From NCBI RefSeq assembly GCF_026810365.1, contig NZ_CP113948.1, forward strand, positions 1,017,001-1,081,000: a DNA stretch of 64,000 bases. The letters are read 5' to 3'. Shown piece after piece: positions 27,636 through 36,190 of this stretch. Position numbers and translations under genes: made by a program. Numbering within the stretch: the first letter of the stretch is position 1; each line of letters opens with the position of its first letter. The notes under the pieces were generated by a model. The model saw only the letters and a program-made list of their open reading frames with translations, ran no database searches and was not told the origin of the DNA. The stretch is from Flavobacterium praedii (GTDB taxonomy: Bacteria > Bacteroidota > Bacteroidia > Flavobacteriales > Flavobacteriaceae).

Positions 27636-27670
27636 GCTAAGTTTCTAAGTTTTTGTTTTAGAAACTTAGC
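27636..27670. terminator. Terminator between the unknown membrane protein and the M1 peptidase
   Basis: A perfect 13-bp stem (GCTAAGTTTCTAA / TTAGAAACTTAGC) with a 9-base loop, followed by a T-run on plus. It uses the recurrent word family TTAGAAACTTAG seen in several gaps. It can serve the converging genes. Confidence 0.85.
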
Positions 27671-27726
27671 TTTTTTTTGTTCTTTTATAAAATTCTTATA
27701 GTCATAGTAACTTAGAATCTTAACCT

Positions 27727-29790
27727 CTATTCTTTAAGTAATCGATCCAATTGAAATTGTTCTTTTTCATTCAAACTGGGCAATAACGTTTGAAAAGAAG
27801 TTCTAATTTCAGGATTTTTTAATAATACTCGAATATTTTCTCTTCCAAATTTCGAAAATTGCCACATATGGTGCGTGGTGGCATTGACTAAATTTTTTAA
27901 AATTGCTTCATTGATTATATTGAAATTAATTAAGTATTCTAAAGCATTTTGTCTGGTTGTAGCTTCATAATTGGGAGAAGAATAATTGACCAATTCCTGA
28001 ATGACTTTTTCTTTATTAACACTATATTCGGGTGTTGAAATGGCTAATGATAACCATAAAATCCTCAAATTTAAATCATTAAACCCAATCCAGTTTTTTG
28101 ATTTGTCTAAATACTCATTTCTTTTATTTCCAAAATTATTCCATAAATTATACAATGCGAATTCTTGAGTTTGATACGACTTATCATCGAGTAACGTTTC
28201 ATATTCGATTCTGAATTCTTCAGGTATTTTTTGAAGAGTACTTGCCACGGCCTGACGAACTTGAATGTTTTGAGTTTTCAACGCCAGTCCCAATAATTGC
28301 TTTTTGTCTTCAAAGTTCTCTTTCATAAGTTGGCCTACAATTGCTTCTTTTACGGTGAAAAACACATTAGATTGCAATGTTTTTTCGAAAAAGTTATATT
28401 TCTCTGCCAATGGTTTGTTTCTGAGTTTATCAACTTCAAGTTGTACTTGCATTGCTTTGTTTTTGGCTAATAATGTATTGGCTACTTCGCTATTAAAACC
28501 AGAAGATTCTAGCCATACTTTACTGAAATTTGCCAAATCATAATCAGAAACTTTCTTAATCTCGTCAAAGAAATTTTGTGTAGTTACATTTTGGTAAGCA
28601 TACTTATTCAGATAACTTTTTACCGCTTTTTTGAAGGCTTTCTCCCCGATTCCATCTCTTAAAACGTGTAATGCCCAAGCTCCTTTTTGGTAAAATGACA
28701 GAGAGCTGGCTTTAGCATTCAGCACCGGAATGGTATCCGTTTTGGAGGCCTGTTTGAGTTGCATGGATGATTCGTTTAATTTGGAATAAAAATAATCCTC
28801 CCCGTAGATTTCTTTTTCGGCTAGCAAAGCATAATAGGTGGCAAAACCTTCCTGAAGCCAATGATCTTTTCCGCTTTGAGCAGTTATTAAATCCCCAAAC
28901 CATTGATGTGCTAGTTCGTGTGCATTAACATTGGTATAACTTCTATCTTCAAAACCAACTTCATCGACTACATAACGGGTTGTAAATAAAGTTGCACTAG
29001 TATTTTCCATACCAGCATAGAGAAATTCTGAGACAGGAATTTGTCTGTAAATTTTCCAAGGGTACTTCACTCCTATTTCTTTTTCCAAATAATCAAAAAT
29101 TTCCTTAGAATAGCGATAAGTAGGTTCTTGTTTGCTAATGTCTTTTGGATTAATGTACATATCTAATGGAATTCCAGATTTAGATTTTTGGTGACTTTTG
29201 TTAAAATTTCCTATTGCAATCATCAACAAATACGAACTCATTGGTTTTTTCATTTGGTAACTCCAATGTGTCATGTCTTTTTCGTTATATTTTTTTTTCA
29301 AAACTCCATTGGACAAAATTTGGTATTTAGAATCAAATATTATTTCCATATTAAAAATTACTTTTTCATTGACATCATCAAAACTAGGAAACCAATGACT
29401 GGTATATTTTCCTTGTCCTTGTGTCCAAATTTGTAAGTTTTGGGTTGTTTCTGAACCTACAAAATACATGGTTTGTTTGGGTTTGGCTTGGTATGAAAAC
29501 TGTAAGTGATTTTTGCCTTTGTGGAAAGGATAAATCAGCAATAATTCATTTCCGTTGGTTACAAAAGGAATCTTTTTGTTGTTTAGTTCCACTTCAGAAA
29601 ATGTCATATTTTGCGCATCAATTTTGATGGTGTCAATTGGTTTTAAGACATTAAAAACATAGGAAACTGCGCCTGTAACACTTTTTGTATTCGGATTGAC
29701 ACTTATTTTACCGTTAACAGTTTTGAAATCAACCGATTTGGTTTGTTGTGCAAATGTATATAGAGATAGAAGCAGGAAAAGGTATTTCAT
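27727..29790 (-). CDS. M1-family zinc aminopeptidase, exported
   Basis: A 687-residue metallopeptidase that removes N-terminal residues from peptides. A signal peptide ends YTFAQQ. The exopeptidase motif is YAGMENTSATLF near residue 258; the zinc site is HELAHQW near residue 288 with the third ligand Glu in LQEGFATYYALL about 18 residues later. The C-terminal 250 residues form a helical HEAT-like region. It probably works in the periplasm or outside. A -7-like CAAAGTTA (29819-29826 on plus) lies upstream of its start. Confidence 0.9.
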   Translation of the reverse strand: MKYLFLLLSLYTFAQQTKSVDFKTVNGKISVNPNTKSVTGAVSYVFNVLKPIDTIKIDAQNMTFSEVELNNKKIPFVTNGNELLLIYPFHKGKNHLQFSYQAKPKQTMYFVGSETTQNLQIWTQGQGKYTSHWFPSFDDVNEKVIFNMEIIFDSKYQILSNGVLKKKYNEKDMTHWSYQMKKPMSSYLLMIAIGNFNKSHQKSKSGIPLDMYINPKDISKQEPTYRYSKEIFDYLEKEIGVKYPWKIYRQIPVSEFLYAGMENTSATLFTTRYVVDEVGFEDRSYTNVNAHELAHQWFGDLITAQSGKDHWLQEGFATYYALLAEKEIYGEDYFYSKLNESSMQLKQASKTDTIPVLNAKASSLSFYQKGAWALHVLRDGIGEKAFKKAVKSYLNKYAYQNVTTQNFFDEIKKVSDYDLANFSKVWLESSGFNSEVANTLLAKNKAMQVQLEVDKLRNKPLAEKYNFFEKTLQSNVFFTVKEAIVGQLMKENFEDKKQLLGLALKTQNIQVRQAVASTLQKIPEEFRIEYETLLDDKSYQTQEFALYNLWNNFGNKRNEYLDKSKNWIGFNDLNLRILWLSLAISTPEYSVNKEKVIQELVNYSSPNYEATTRQNALEYLINFNIINEAILKNLVNATTHHMWQFSKFGRENIRVLLKNPEIRTSFQTLLPSLNEKEQFQLDRLLKE

Positions 29791-29818
29791 TACAATTAAA
29801 TTTGGTACTAAAGATATT

Positions 29819-29844
29819 CAAAGTTACAAAGGTTTGATTAACAA
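29819..29844 (-). promoter_or_regulatory. Candidate promoter of the M1 peptidase gene
   Basis: Minus strand: TAACTTTG (29819-29826) preceded by TTG (29842-29844) at a spacing of 15, slightly shorter than the usual 17-23. Confidence 0.4.
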
Positions 29845-29894
29845 ATCGAACATAATTTGTAAGTTTACTGCCAAAATAAACTAATATAATACCA

Positions 29895-30635
29895 TTGAAA
29901 AAGAAAGCCTTATTTAATTGGAGCAGCGGTAAAGATTCTGCTCTAGCATTATACAAAATCTTGCAAGGAGAAGAATTTGAAATTCACTGCTTATTAACCA
30001 GTGTAAACCAACAATATCAGCGTATTTCTATGCATGGTGTTCGAGTAGAATTATTGGAACAACAAGCAAATAGTATCGGATTGCCACTTGAAATAATGCA
30101 AATTCCCGAAATGCCAACTATGGAAGTGTACGAAGCAGTTATGCAAACCACACTTGCCAAATTAAAGGAACAAGGTGTAACGCATTCCATTTTTGGCGAT
30201 ATTTTTCTAGAAGATTTAAGAAAATACAGAGAAGATAAATTGGCTGAAATAGGTTTTGAAGGCGTATTCCCGTTATGGAAAGTTCCTACCCAAAATTTGA
30301 TTCAGGAATTTATTGCATTGGGATTTAAAACTATTGTAGTTTGTGTCAACGAGCGTTTTTTGGACAAGAGTTTTGTTGGTCGCATCATCGATCAGGATTT
30401 TATTAATGATTTACCCGAAAATGTTGATGTATGTGGTGAAAACGGTGAATTTCATACGTTTACTTTCGATGGACCGATATTCTCCAAGCCCATAGATTTT
30501 GAAATTGGTGAAACCGTATATCGTAAATATGAAAAACCAGAAAACAAAGAGGAAACTAATACGGCATGTGATACATCAGCTTCTGATGCCTTTGACTTCG
30601 GGTTTTGGTATTGTGATTTGTTGAATAAGCAGTAA
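29895..30635 (+). CDS. Dph6-like PP-loop ATP-pyrophosphatase (adenine nucleotide alpha hydrolase family)
   Basis: A 246-residue PP-loop protein related to the amidation step of diphthamide synthesis in eukaryotes and archaea; the bacterial role is unknown, as bacteria lack diphthamide. The PP-loop is NWSSGKDSALAL at residues 8-19, and later motifs are SIFGDIFLEDLRKYRE and VCGENGEFHTFTFDGP. The reading frame begins at TTG: no in-frame ATG lies between the upstream stop at 29877 and the TTG, and the next Met would remove the PP-loop. A TTG start is therefore required. Confidence 0.85.
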   Translation: MKKKALFNWSSGKDSALALYKILQGEEFEIHCLLTSVNQQYQRISMHGVRVELLEQQANSIGLPLEIMQIPEMPTMEVYEAVMQTTLAKLKEQGVTHSIFGDIFLEDLRKYREDKLAEIGFEGVFPLWKVPTQNLIQEFIALGFKTIVVCVNERFLDKSFVGRIIDQDFINDLPENVDVCGENGEFHTFTFDGPIFSKPIDFEIGETVYRKYEKPENKEETNTACDTSASDAFDFGFWYCDLLNKQ

Positions 30636-30709
30636 TTAAACCCTTTTTGTATTTGAATATTTGGCTCTTTAAAACGATAAAAGAGTTGTATTATATAGAA
30701 TTTTAAAAA

Positions 30710-30747
30710 ATAGAAACCATAACTGATAATGAAGAAATGGTTTCTAT
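30710..30747 (-). terminator. Terminator of the aminopeptidase P gene
   Basis: An 11-bp stem ATAGAAACCAT / ATGGTTTCTAT with a 16-base loop; in the minus direction a T-run follows. It is 25 bases after the stop. Confidence 0.75.
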
Positions 30748-30771
30748 AGTGTTATAATTAAGATTTAAAAC

Positions 30772-32232
30772 TTAATCTATTTCAGGTAAAATAAAATCAT
30801 TCAAAACACTTTTTTCAGACATGAGAGCCTCTATTTTATTTGATTTTCTAGGTGCAATTTCAGATAAGTTTATTGGACTTCCATTAGTTACTAAAATGTT
30901 GTCTTCTATTCGAACAGCAATTCCCCACCATTTTGGATCGCAATTACTGCCAATCGGAATATATATTCCGGGTTCAACGGTAACCACCATATTTTTTTCA
31001 AATGTTAAAAATAAACCAGGATCATGTACATCTAGTCCAATATGATGTGTTGTTCCATGTGGGAAGTATTTTCTAGAATCTTCTGCTTTTTTAATAATGC
31101 CTAATTGTAATAATCCATTTGTAATCACTTTTCGCGCTGCCTGATCGGATGCTGTAAAAACATTTCCAACTCGTACTGATTCAATTCCTTTTTCTTGTGC
31201 TTCGTAAACCAAATCATAAATTATCTTTTGCTCTTCAGAAAATTTACCATTGGCAGGAATAGTTCGGGTTAAATCGGCAGTGTAACCATGATATTCAGCA
31301 CCAAGATCCATTAATACGAGTTCGTTTTCAACTTTGATTTTACTGTTTTCACTATAATGTAATACGCAACCATTATTTCCTGCACCAACTATTGATGGGT
31401 AACCCTCATATTCGCTTCCATATTTTTTGTAAATAAATTCATGAACACCTTGAATTTCTGCTTCAGACATTCCTGTATGCATGGCTTTCATTATTTCGCG
31501 TTGTCCCATTGCAGAAATTCGAATGGTTTTTGTTAATAATTGAATTTCTTCATCGGATTTTATTTCACGCAAACTGGCCATGTACGTATTTAAAGTTTTT
31601 GTATCTATCTTTGCTTTTTTAGGTACAATTCCATTACTATTTGTATTATTCGTTTCCAAATTTGTAGAGTACCCAATTTGTTTTTTAAATGAATTTACTA
31701 ATTTAAAAATATCAGCTTCTTCATTTTTTAAATCTCGGTAATCTTCTTTAAATTCTGTAAAAAACACATTGTCAAAGCTATAAAAATTTACACTTTCCTT
31801 TAGAAATTCTTTTCCATTAAGAGCATTGTCAAATCCTAATTTTTTTACGGCACCTTCAATTCCTAACCGTATACCGGTCCATTGTTCAGCTTTTGGATTT
31901 TTTTCTTGAATATATAATTGTTCGTTATAAATTTTACCAAATTTATCAGTTTGTTTATCTGAAAAAATCAATAAAACACAGTTTGATTCTCTATAACCAG
32001 TTAAGTAATAGAGGTTTGGATCCTGATGATACACAAAATCGACATCATTGGCTCTGTTATGTATTGGATTTCCAAAAAATACTGCTACACTATTTTTCGG
32101 CATTTTTTTACGCAATGCTTCTCTTCTTGCTTTATGAAATTGAGGTGTTAAATAATCATTAGGATTGCCATTTTGTGATATTGCTGTATATACAATTGTG
32201 ATAATTAGGATGATAGAAAATTTGATTTTCAT
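30772..32232 (-). CDS. Exported aminopeptidase P (Xaa-Pro aminopeptidase, M24)
   Basis: A 486-residue dinuclear metallopeptidase that cleaves before Pro at N-termini. A signal peptide (MKIKFSIILIITIVYTAIS) predicts export. The AMP_N domain covers about 30-170. The M24 pita-bread fold has the five ligands: Asp in LMDLGAEYHG and DLTRTIP, His in THHIGLDVHDPG, Glu in VTVEPGIYI and Glu in VRIEDNILVT. All are intact. Confidence 0.92.
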   Translation of the reverse strand: MKIKFSIILIITIVYTAISQNGNPNDYLTPQFHKARREALRKKMPKNSVAVFFGNPIHNRANDVDFVYHQDPNLYYLTGYRESNCVLLIFSDKQTDKFGKIYNEQLYIQEKNPKAEQWTGIRLGIEGAVKKLGFDNALNGKEFLKESVNFYSFDNVFFTEFKEDYRDLKNEEADIFKLVNSFKKQIGYSTNLETNNTNSNGIVPKKAKIDTKTLNTYMASLREIKSDEEIQLLTKTIRISAMGQREIMKAMHTGMSEAEIQGVHEFIYKKYGSEYEGYPSIVGAGNNGCVLHYSENSKIKVENELVLMDLGAEYHGYTADLTRTIPANGKFSEEQKIIYDLVYEAQEKGIESVRVGNVFTASDQAARKVITNGLLQLGIIKKAEDSRKYFPHGTTHHIGLDVHDPGLFLTFEKNMVVTVEPGIYIPIGSNCDPKWWGIAVRIEDNILVTNGSPINLSEIAPRKSNKIEALMSEKSVLNDFILPEID

Positions 32233-32410
32233 TTTAATTGGTTAACTATTAGTAGAGAGGTTTTTTTGTTAGAAAAAATGTAAATATATATATTTTTAGT
32301 TATGATTTTTTTCTAAAGAAATGATTTTTGAAATATCACTCAAAAAAAAAAGAGAACAATAAAGTAGCTATACTTTAAAGTTCTCTTATAAGAATGTGCA
32401 ATAATTGAAA
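32233..32410. other. AT-rich gap holding a hairpin
   Basis: Up to the short ORF at 32411 this region holds only the 32351-32386 hairpin and A/T-rich sequence. No other ORF is supported. Confidence 0.45.
32351..32386 (-). terminator. Terminator downstream of the DUF1697 gene and 49-residue ORF
   Basis: A two-part stem: AGAGAAC pairs with GTTCTCT and TAAAGTA with TACTTTA, split by one A:A-mismatch pair, around a 4-base loop. A long A-run on the plus left side becomes the T-run on minus. It lies 24 bases past the stop of the 49-residue ORF. Confidence 0.8.
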
Positions 32411-32560
32411 TTAACCAAACATCAATTTATTAGCCAAACTCTCTAAACGTATCTTGTTTGAATACTTTTGTGTATTCCAATAAAAAATACAGGTATTTTG
32501 AATAGAATAATTAAAACTCAGTTTCAAAATATTTAGTTTAGTTAATAGTATAGATGGCAT
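32411..32560 (-). CDS. Short ORF of 49 residues, unknown
   Basis: Minus-strand ORF from ATG (32558-32560) to TAA (32411-32413). It reads MPSILLTKLNILKLSFNYSI, then QNTCIFYWNTQKYSNK, then IRLESLANKLMFG. It sits 34 bases after the DUF1697 stop, and the terminator begins 24 bases after its own stop, so it occupies the place of a second operon gene. The C-terminal half is basic and helical. I do not recognise it and coding is unproven. Confidence 0.4.
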   Translation of the reverse strand: MPSILLTKLNILKLSFNYSIQNTCIFYWNTQKYSNKIRLESLANKLMFG

Positions 32561-32594
32561 AATTTGTAAAAGGTTGCGTCAATTTTTATAATTA

Positions 32595-33140
32595 TTATTT
32601 TTCTTCATAAATTTTAAACAACTGCGACACAGTATTCCAATTGCGAATAGTTGCCGTTACATTCAGTTTTTTCTCGATGTATTTTTGATCAAATCTTGTT
32701 TTTCCCGCTCCTACAGCATACTTAATAAAAATTCGATTTTCATCAATATGTGCTTCATCGGGTTTTACCTGACTCATTTTTAAATCATTGATAGAATCAC
32801 TTCGCAACGCAATGGAAGTAAAAGCTACATATAATTTTTTAGTGTCAACATCTTTCTCTTTCAGAAATGGATTGTTTTTGAGACTTTTTTCTAAATCCGA
32901 TTTTCCAATTACAACAATAGGAACTTCGTGACCAAATGCTTTAAAAATTTCTTGTTTAATTTGAAAACCCACTTTTGCAGCATTTTCTTCTTCGGTATCC
33001 ACAAAAACATTTCCGGATTGTATATACGTTTGCACATTCTTGAAACCAATAGCTTCTAAAGTTGCTTTCAAAGCGTCCATTTTCATCATATTGTGCCCTG
33101 AAACATTGATGCCACGAAGAAGTGCGAGATGAGTTGTCAT
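32595..33140 (-). CDS. DUF1697-domain protein
   Basis: A 181-residue single-domain protein. The opening HLALLRGINVSGHNMMKM and then TYIQSGNVFVDT are the DUF1697 signature. Function is unknown; the family is cytosolic and widespread in bacteria. There is no signal peptide. It is the first gene of a probable two-gene unit with the 49-residue ORF. Confidence 0.88.
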   Translation of the reverse strand: MTTHLALLRGINVSGHNMMKMDALKATLEAIGFKNVQTYIQSGNVFVDTEEENAAKVGFQIKQEIFKAFGHEVPIVVIGKSDLEKSLKNNPFLKEKDVDTKKLYVAFTSIALRSDSINDLKMSQVKPDEAHIDENRIFIKYAVGAGKTRFDQKYIEKKLNVTATIRNWNTVSQLFKIYEEK

Positions 33141-33197
33141 TTTTTTATTTTTAGAATTGCAAAAGTATTGTGCTTATTAGTAATAATTAGATATTTC

Positions 33198-33644
33198 TTA
33201 AATTTTTACTTTTACAACCACTTTTTTTACTTTCGAAATTTGCCCTGCTTTTACACCAGGTCTATGAAGATCCTCTGGAAAAAAAAGCGTAAACATTCCT
33301 TCCTCTACTCGAAGCATTGACGTTTCGCCTTTGTAGAAAGTGTAATCTTTTTCTAAGTTTTCTTCAACAACCTCTTGATTTGTTAAAGGAGTAAATCCCA
33401 TAAGTTCAACTCCTTGAATTACGTATTGAATGTCTATGTATTTATGATGACCTTCTAGAACAGAATCTTGCTCTTCCTTGGTATCATATTCCTGAACAAT
33501 GGCAAAAATAGCATCATTGTCAATTTCGTATTTCCCTGGCTCTATTGTCACTAAATCAGTGTTGGTAATGAATTCAAATCCTTTGGCCAATCTTTTGGTA
33601 AGGGTACTGTATAATCTGTAGTTTTCTATTTTGTCAATAACCAT
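33198..33644 (-). CDS. YhcH/YjgK/YiaL-family protein (DUF386)
   Basis: A 148-residue cupin-like beta barrel. I chose the start MVIDKIENYRLY at 33644 because the longer frame begins in unrelated sequence. The motif HHKYIDIQYVIQGVELMGF and the late FFPEDLHRPG with His/Glu ligands are conserved in the family, which is linked to sugar or sialic-acid metabolism through a predicted anomerase role. No sugar catabolic genes lie nearby. Confidence 0.85.
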   Translation of the reverse strand: MVIDKIENYRLYSTLTKRLAKGFEFITNTDLVTIEPGKYEIDNDAIFAIVQEYDTKEEQDSVLEGHHKYIDIQYVIQGVELMGFTPLTNQEVVEENLEKDYTFYKGETSMLRVEEGMFTLFFPEDLHRPGVKAGQISKVKKVVVKVKI

Positions 33645-33811
33645 TTTATGCTTTTTATATTTGTTCCAAAGATATTGTGAATTATAAGAATTTCCTAAAC
33701 AATCCCATTTCCAAATTTCCAAACAAAAAACTATCTTCGCTTCAAAAATAAAAATCCGTTTTCATCAGCGCTTTTGCATTTGCAAATTTGTTTAATCCGT
33801 GTACAAAAAAA

Positions 33812-35920
33812 ATGTCCAATAATCTCCTAGATACTCCCATAGAATTTCTCAAAGGCGTTGGTCCCAATCGGGGCGTGTTGTTGCGTAAGGAATTGGGGAT
33901 TTTTAAATATGGTGATTTAGTCAATTTTTTTCCAAATCGGTATATTGACCGCACTCGGTACTATAAAATTAATGAGTTGCAAAATAATATTGCCGAAGTA
34001 CAGATTATTGGTAAAATTATCAATATCAAAACGGTTGAATTTGGTCGTAACCAAAAACGTTTGGTCGCTACATTTGTTGATGATACAGGACAAATGGATC
34101 TCAACTGGTTTCAAGGACACAAATGGATTAAAGAGAGTTTGAAGCTCAATGAAGTCTGTGTTATTTTCGGAAAATGTGCCCAATACGGAAATCAATACAG
34201 CATGGCTCATCCCGAAATCGAGTTGTTGAGCGAGCACGAAAAAAGCCTGCGTTCGGCCATGCAACCCGTATATCCATCCACTGAAACTTTGGCCAATCGC
34301 GGCATTACAAATCGAGTGATTAACAAAATAATGCAGCAATTGTTTCTGGAAACTCAGGCCTTATTCAGTGAAACTTTGCCTTCTTATTTAACAAATGAAC
34401 TTAAGCTGATTCCCAAGAATGTAGCTTTGTTCAATATTCATTTTCCCAAAAGTGCCGAAATTTTGGTGAAAGCCCAATTCCGATTAAAATTTGAAGAATT
34501 GTTCTTTATTCAATTGCAATTGATAACGAAGAATCTAATTCGGAAACATAAAATAAAGGGACATCCTTTTTCAATAGTAGGACAATTTTTCAACGACTTT
34601 TATAAAAACCACTTGCCTTTTGAATTGACAAATGCCCAAAAAAGAGTAATTAAGGAAATTCGAACTGATATGGGAAGCAATGCCCAAATGAATCGATTAC
34701 TCCAAGGTGATGTGGGTTCTGGGAAAACCATTGTTGCTTTTATGAGCATGCTTCTGGCATTAGACAATGGTTTTCAAGCCTGTTTAATGGCACCAACGGA
34801 GATTTTGGCGAATCAGCATTTTATAGGATTGTCTGAATTGGCAGCTTCTTTAAATATCAATATAAAAATACTGACGGGTTCAACCAAAATCGCTGCACGT
34901 AGAATTATACACGAAGAACTGGAAAATGGTACTTTGCAAATCCTTATCGGTACCCATGCTTTGCTGGAAGACAAAGTAAAATTCCAAAATTTAGGACTGG
35001 CGGTTATTGATGAACAACATCGTTTTGGCGTAGAACAACGCTCCAAATTATGGAAAAAAAATGTTATTCCTCCCCATATTTTGGTCATGACGGCCACACC
35101 TATTCCGCGAACTTTGGCAATGAGTTTGTATGGAGATTTAGACATTTCGGTGATTGACGAATTGCCTCCCGGAAGAAAACCTATTCAAACCGTGCATCGT
35201 TTCGATTCCAATCGATTAAAAGTATGGAAATTCATTCGGGATGAAATCGCTTTAGGACGCCAAATTTATATTGTCTATCCTTTAATTCAAGAATCAGAAA
35301 AAATGGATTATAAAGATTTAATGGACGGTTACGAAAGTATTTCTCGTGATTTTCCATTGCCTACCTACTCCATTTCAATCCTTCATGGCAAAATGAAACC
35401 CGTCGAAAAAGATGCAGAAATGAAACGTTTCTCCGAAGGAAAAACTAATATTATGGTTGCAACAACCGTAATTGAAGTCGGTGTTAATGTACCCAACGCC
35501 TCTGTAATGATTATCGAAAGTGCCGAGCGTTTTGGATTATCGCAACTACACCAATTGCGCGGTCGTGTTGGGCGTGGTGCCGATCAAAGTTATTGTATCT
35601 TGATGACTTCATTTAAATTGTCCAGTGACAGTAAAACCCGTATGGAAACGATGGTGAATACCAACGACGGTTTCGAAATTGCCGAAGTCGATTTGAAATT
35701 ACGTGGACCCGGTGATTTAATGGGAACCCAGCAAAGTGGTGTGCTCAATCTTCAAATTGCTGATATTGTCAGGGATAGAGAAATCCTATTATTGGCTAGA
35801 AATTATGCCATTCAAATTCTCAAAGACGATGCCCCTTTACAAAAACCTGAAAACGCAATCCTTAAAGCCGTTTTTATAGAATTAACCAAAAAGAAAAATA
35901 TTTGGAATTATATTAGTTAG
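33812..35920 (+). CDS. recG: ATP-dependent DNA helicase RecG
   Basis: A 702-residue helicase that reverses stalled forks and processes Holliday junctions. The start MSNNLLDTPIEF fits RecG N-termini; an earlier Met adds eight poorly placed residues. The wedge OB domain (about 60-170) precedes the helicase core. Walker A is GDVGSGKT near residue 299, DEQH in IDEQHRFG near residue 399, motif III VMTATPIPRTLAMSLYGDLD, then the C-terminal helicase motifs VGVNVPNASVMIIE, QLRGRVGRG and the RecG tail DLKLRGPGDLMGTQQSG. All are intact. Confidence 0.95.
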   Translation: MSNNLLDTPIEFLKGVGPNRGVLLRKELGIFKYGDLVNFFPNRYIDRTRYYKINELQNNIAEVQIIGKIINIKTVEFGRNQKRLVATFVDDTGQMDLNWFQGHKWIKESLKLNEVCVIFGKCAQYGNQYSMAHPEIELLSEHEKSLRSAMQPVYPSTETLANRGITNRVINKIMQQLFLETQALFSETLPSYLTNELKLIPKNVALFNIHFPKSAEILVKAQFRLKFEELFFIQLQLITKNLIRKHKIKGHPFSIVGQFFNDFYKNHLPFELTNAQKRVIKEIRTDMGSNAQMNRLLQGDVGSGKTIVAFMSMLLALDNGFQACLMAPTEILANQHFIGLSELAASLNINIKILTGSTKIAARRIIHEELENGTLQILIGTHALLEDKVKFQNLGLAVIDEQHRFGVEQRSKLWKKNVIPPHILVMTATPIPRTLAMSLYGDLDISVIDELPPGRKPIQTVHRFDSNRLKVWKFIRDEIALGRQIYIVYPLIQESEKMDYKDLMDGYESISRDFPLPTYSISILHGKMKPVEKDAEMKRFSEGKTNIMVATTVIEVGVNVPNASVMIIESAERFGLSQLHQLRGRVGRGADQSYCILMTSFKLSSDSKTRMETMVNTNDGFEIAEVDLKLRGPGDLMGTQQSGVLNLQIADIVRDREILLLARNYAIQILKDDAPLQKPENAILKAVFIELTKKKNIWNYIS

Positions 35921-36110
35921 TTTTTAAAGTTGCTAAGAGGTTAAGAATCTGAGTTTCTATTATTATAAGTAAATTTTTTTTCAACTCACAACATATTTTT
36001 CTAATCTTAGTTTCTCAGTATCTTAGAAACTTAGTATCTCAATTTCCAATATTTGTATGTACAAACGTTAAATAATAATCAACAATTCTAATATTCCCAA
36101 TTCTATAACC

Positions 36111-36118
36111 TAAATTTG
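36111..36118 (+). promoter_or_regulatory. -7 element upstream of the RND efflux genes
   Basis: TAAATTTG matches TAnnTTTG and lies about 73 bases before the adaptor start. No TTG box is visible at the usual distance. Confidence 0.4.
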
Positions 36119-36190
36119 CATTTAACTAAAATTTCTGAAACCTAACCCTATTTTTATATCTAATTTATATAAAGATAAATAGCTCTCCCC

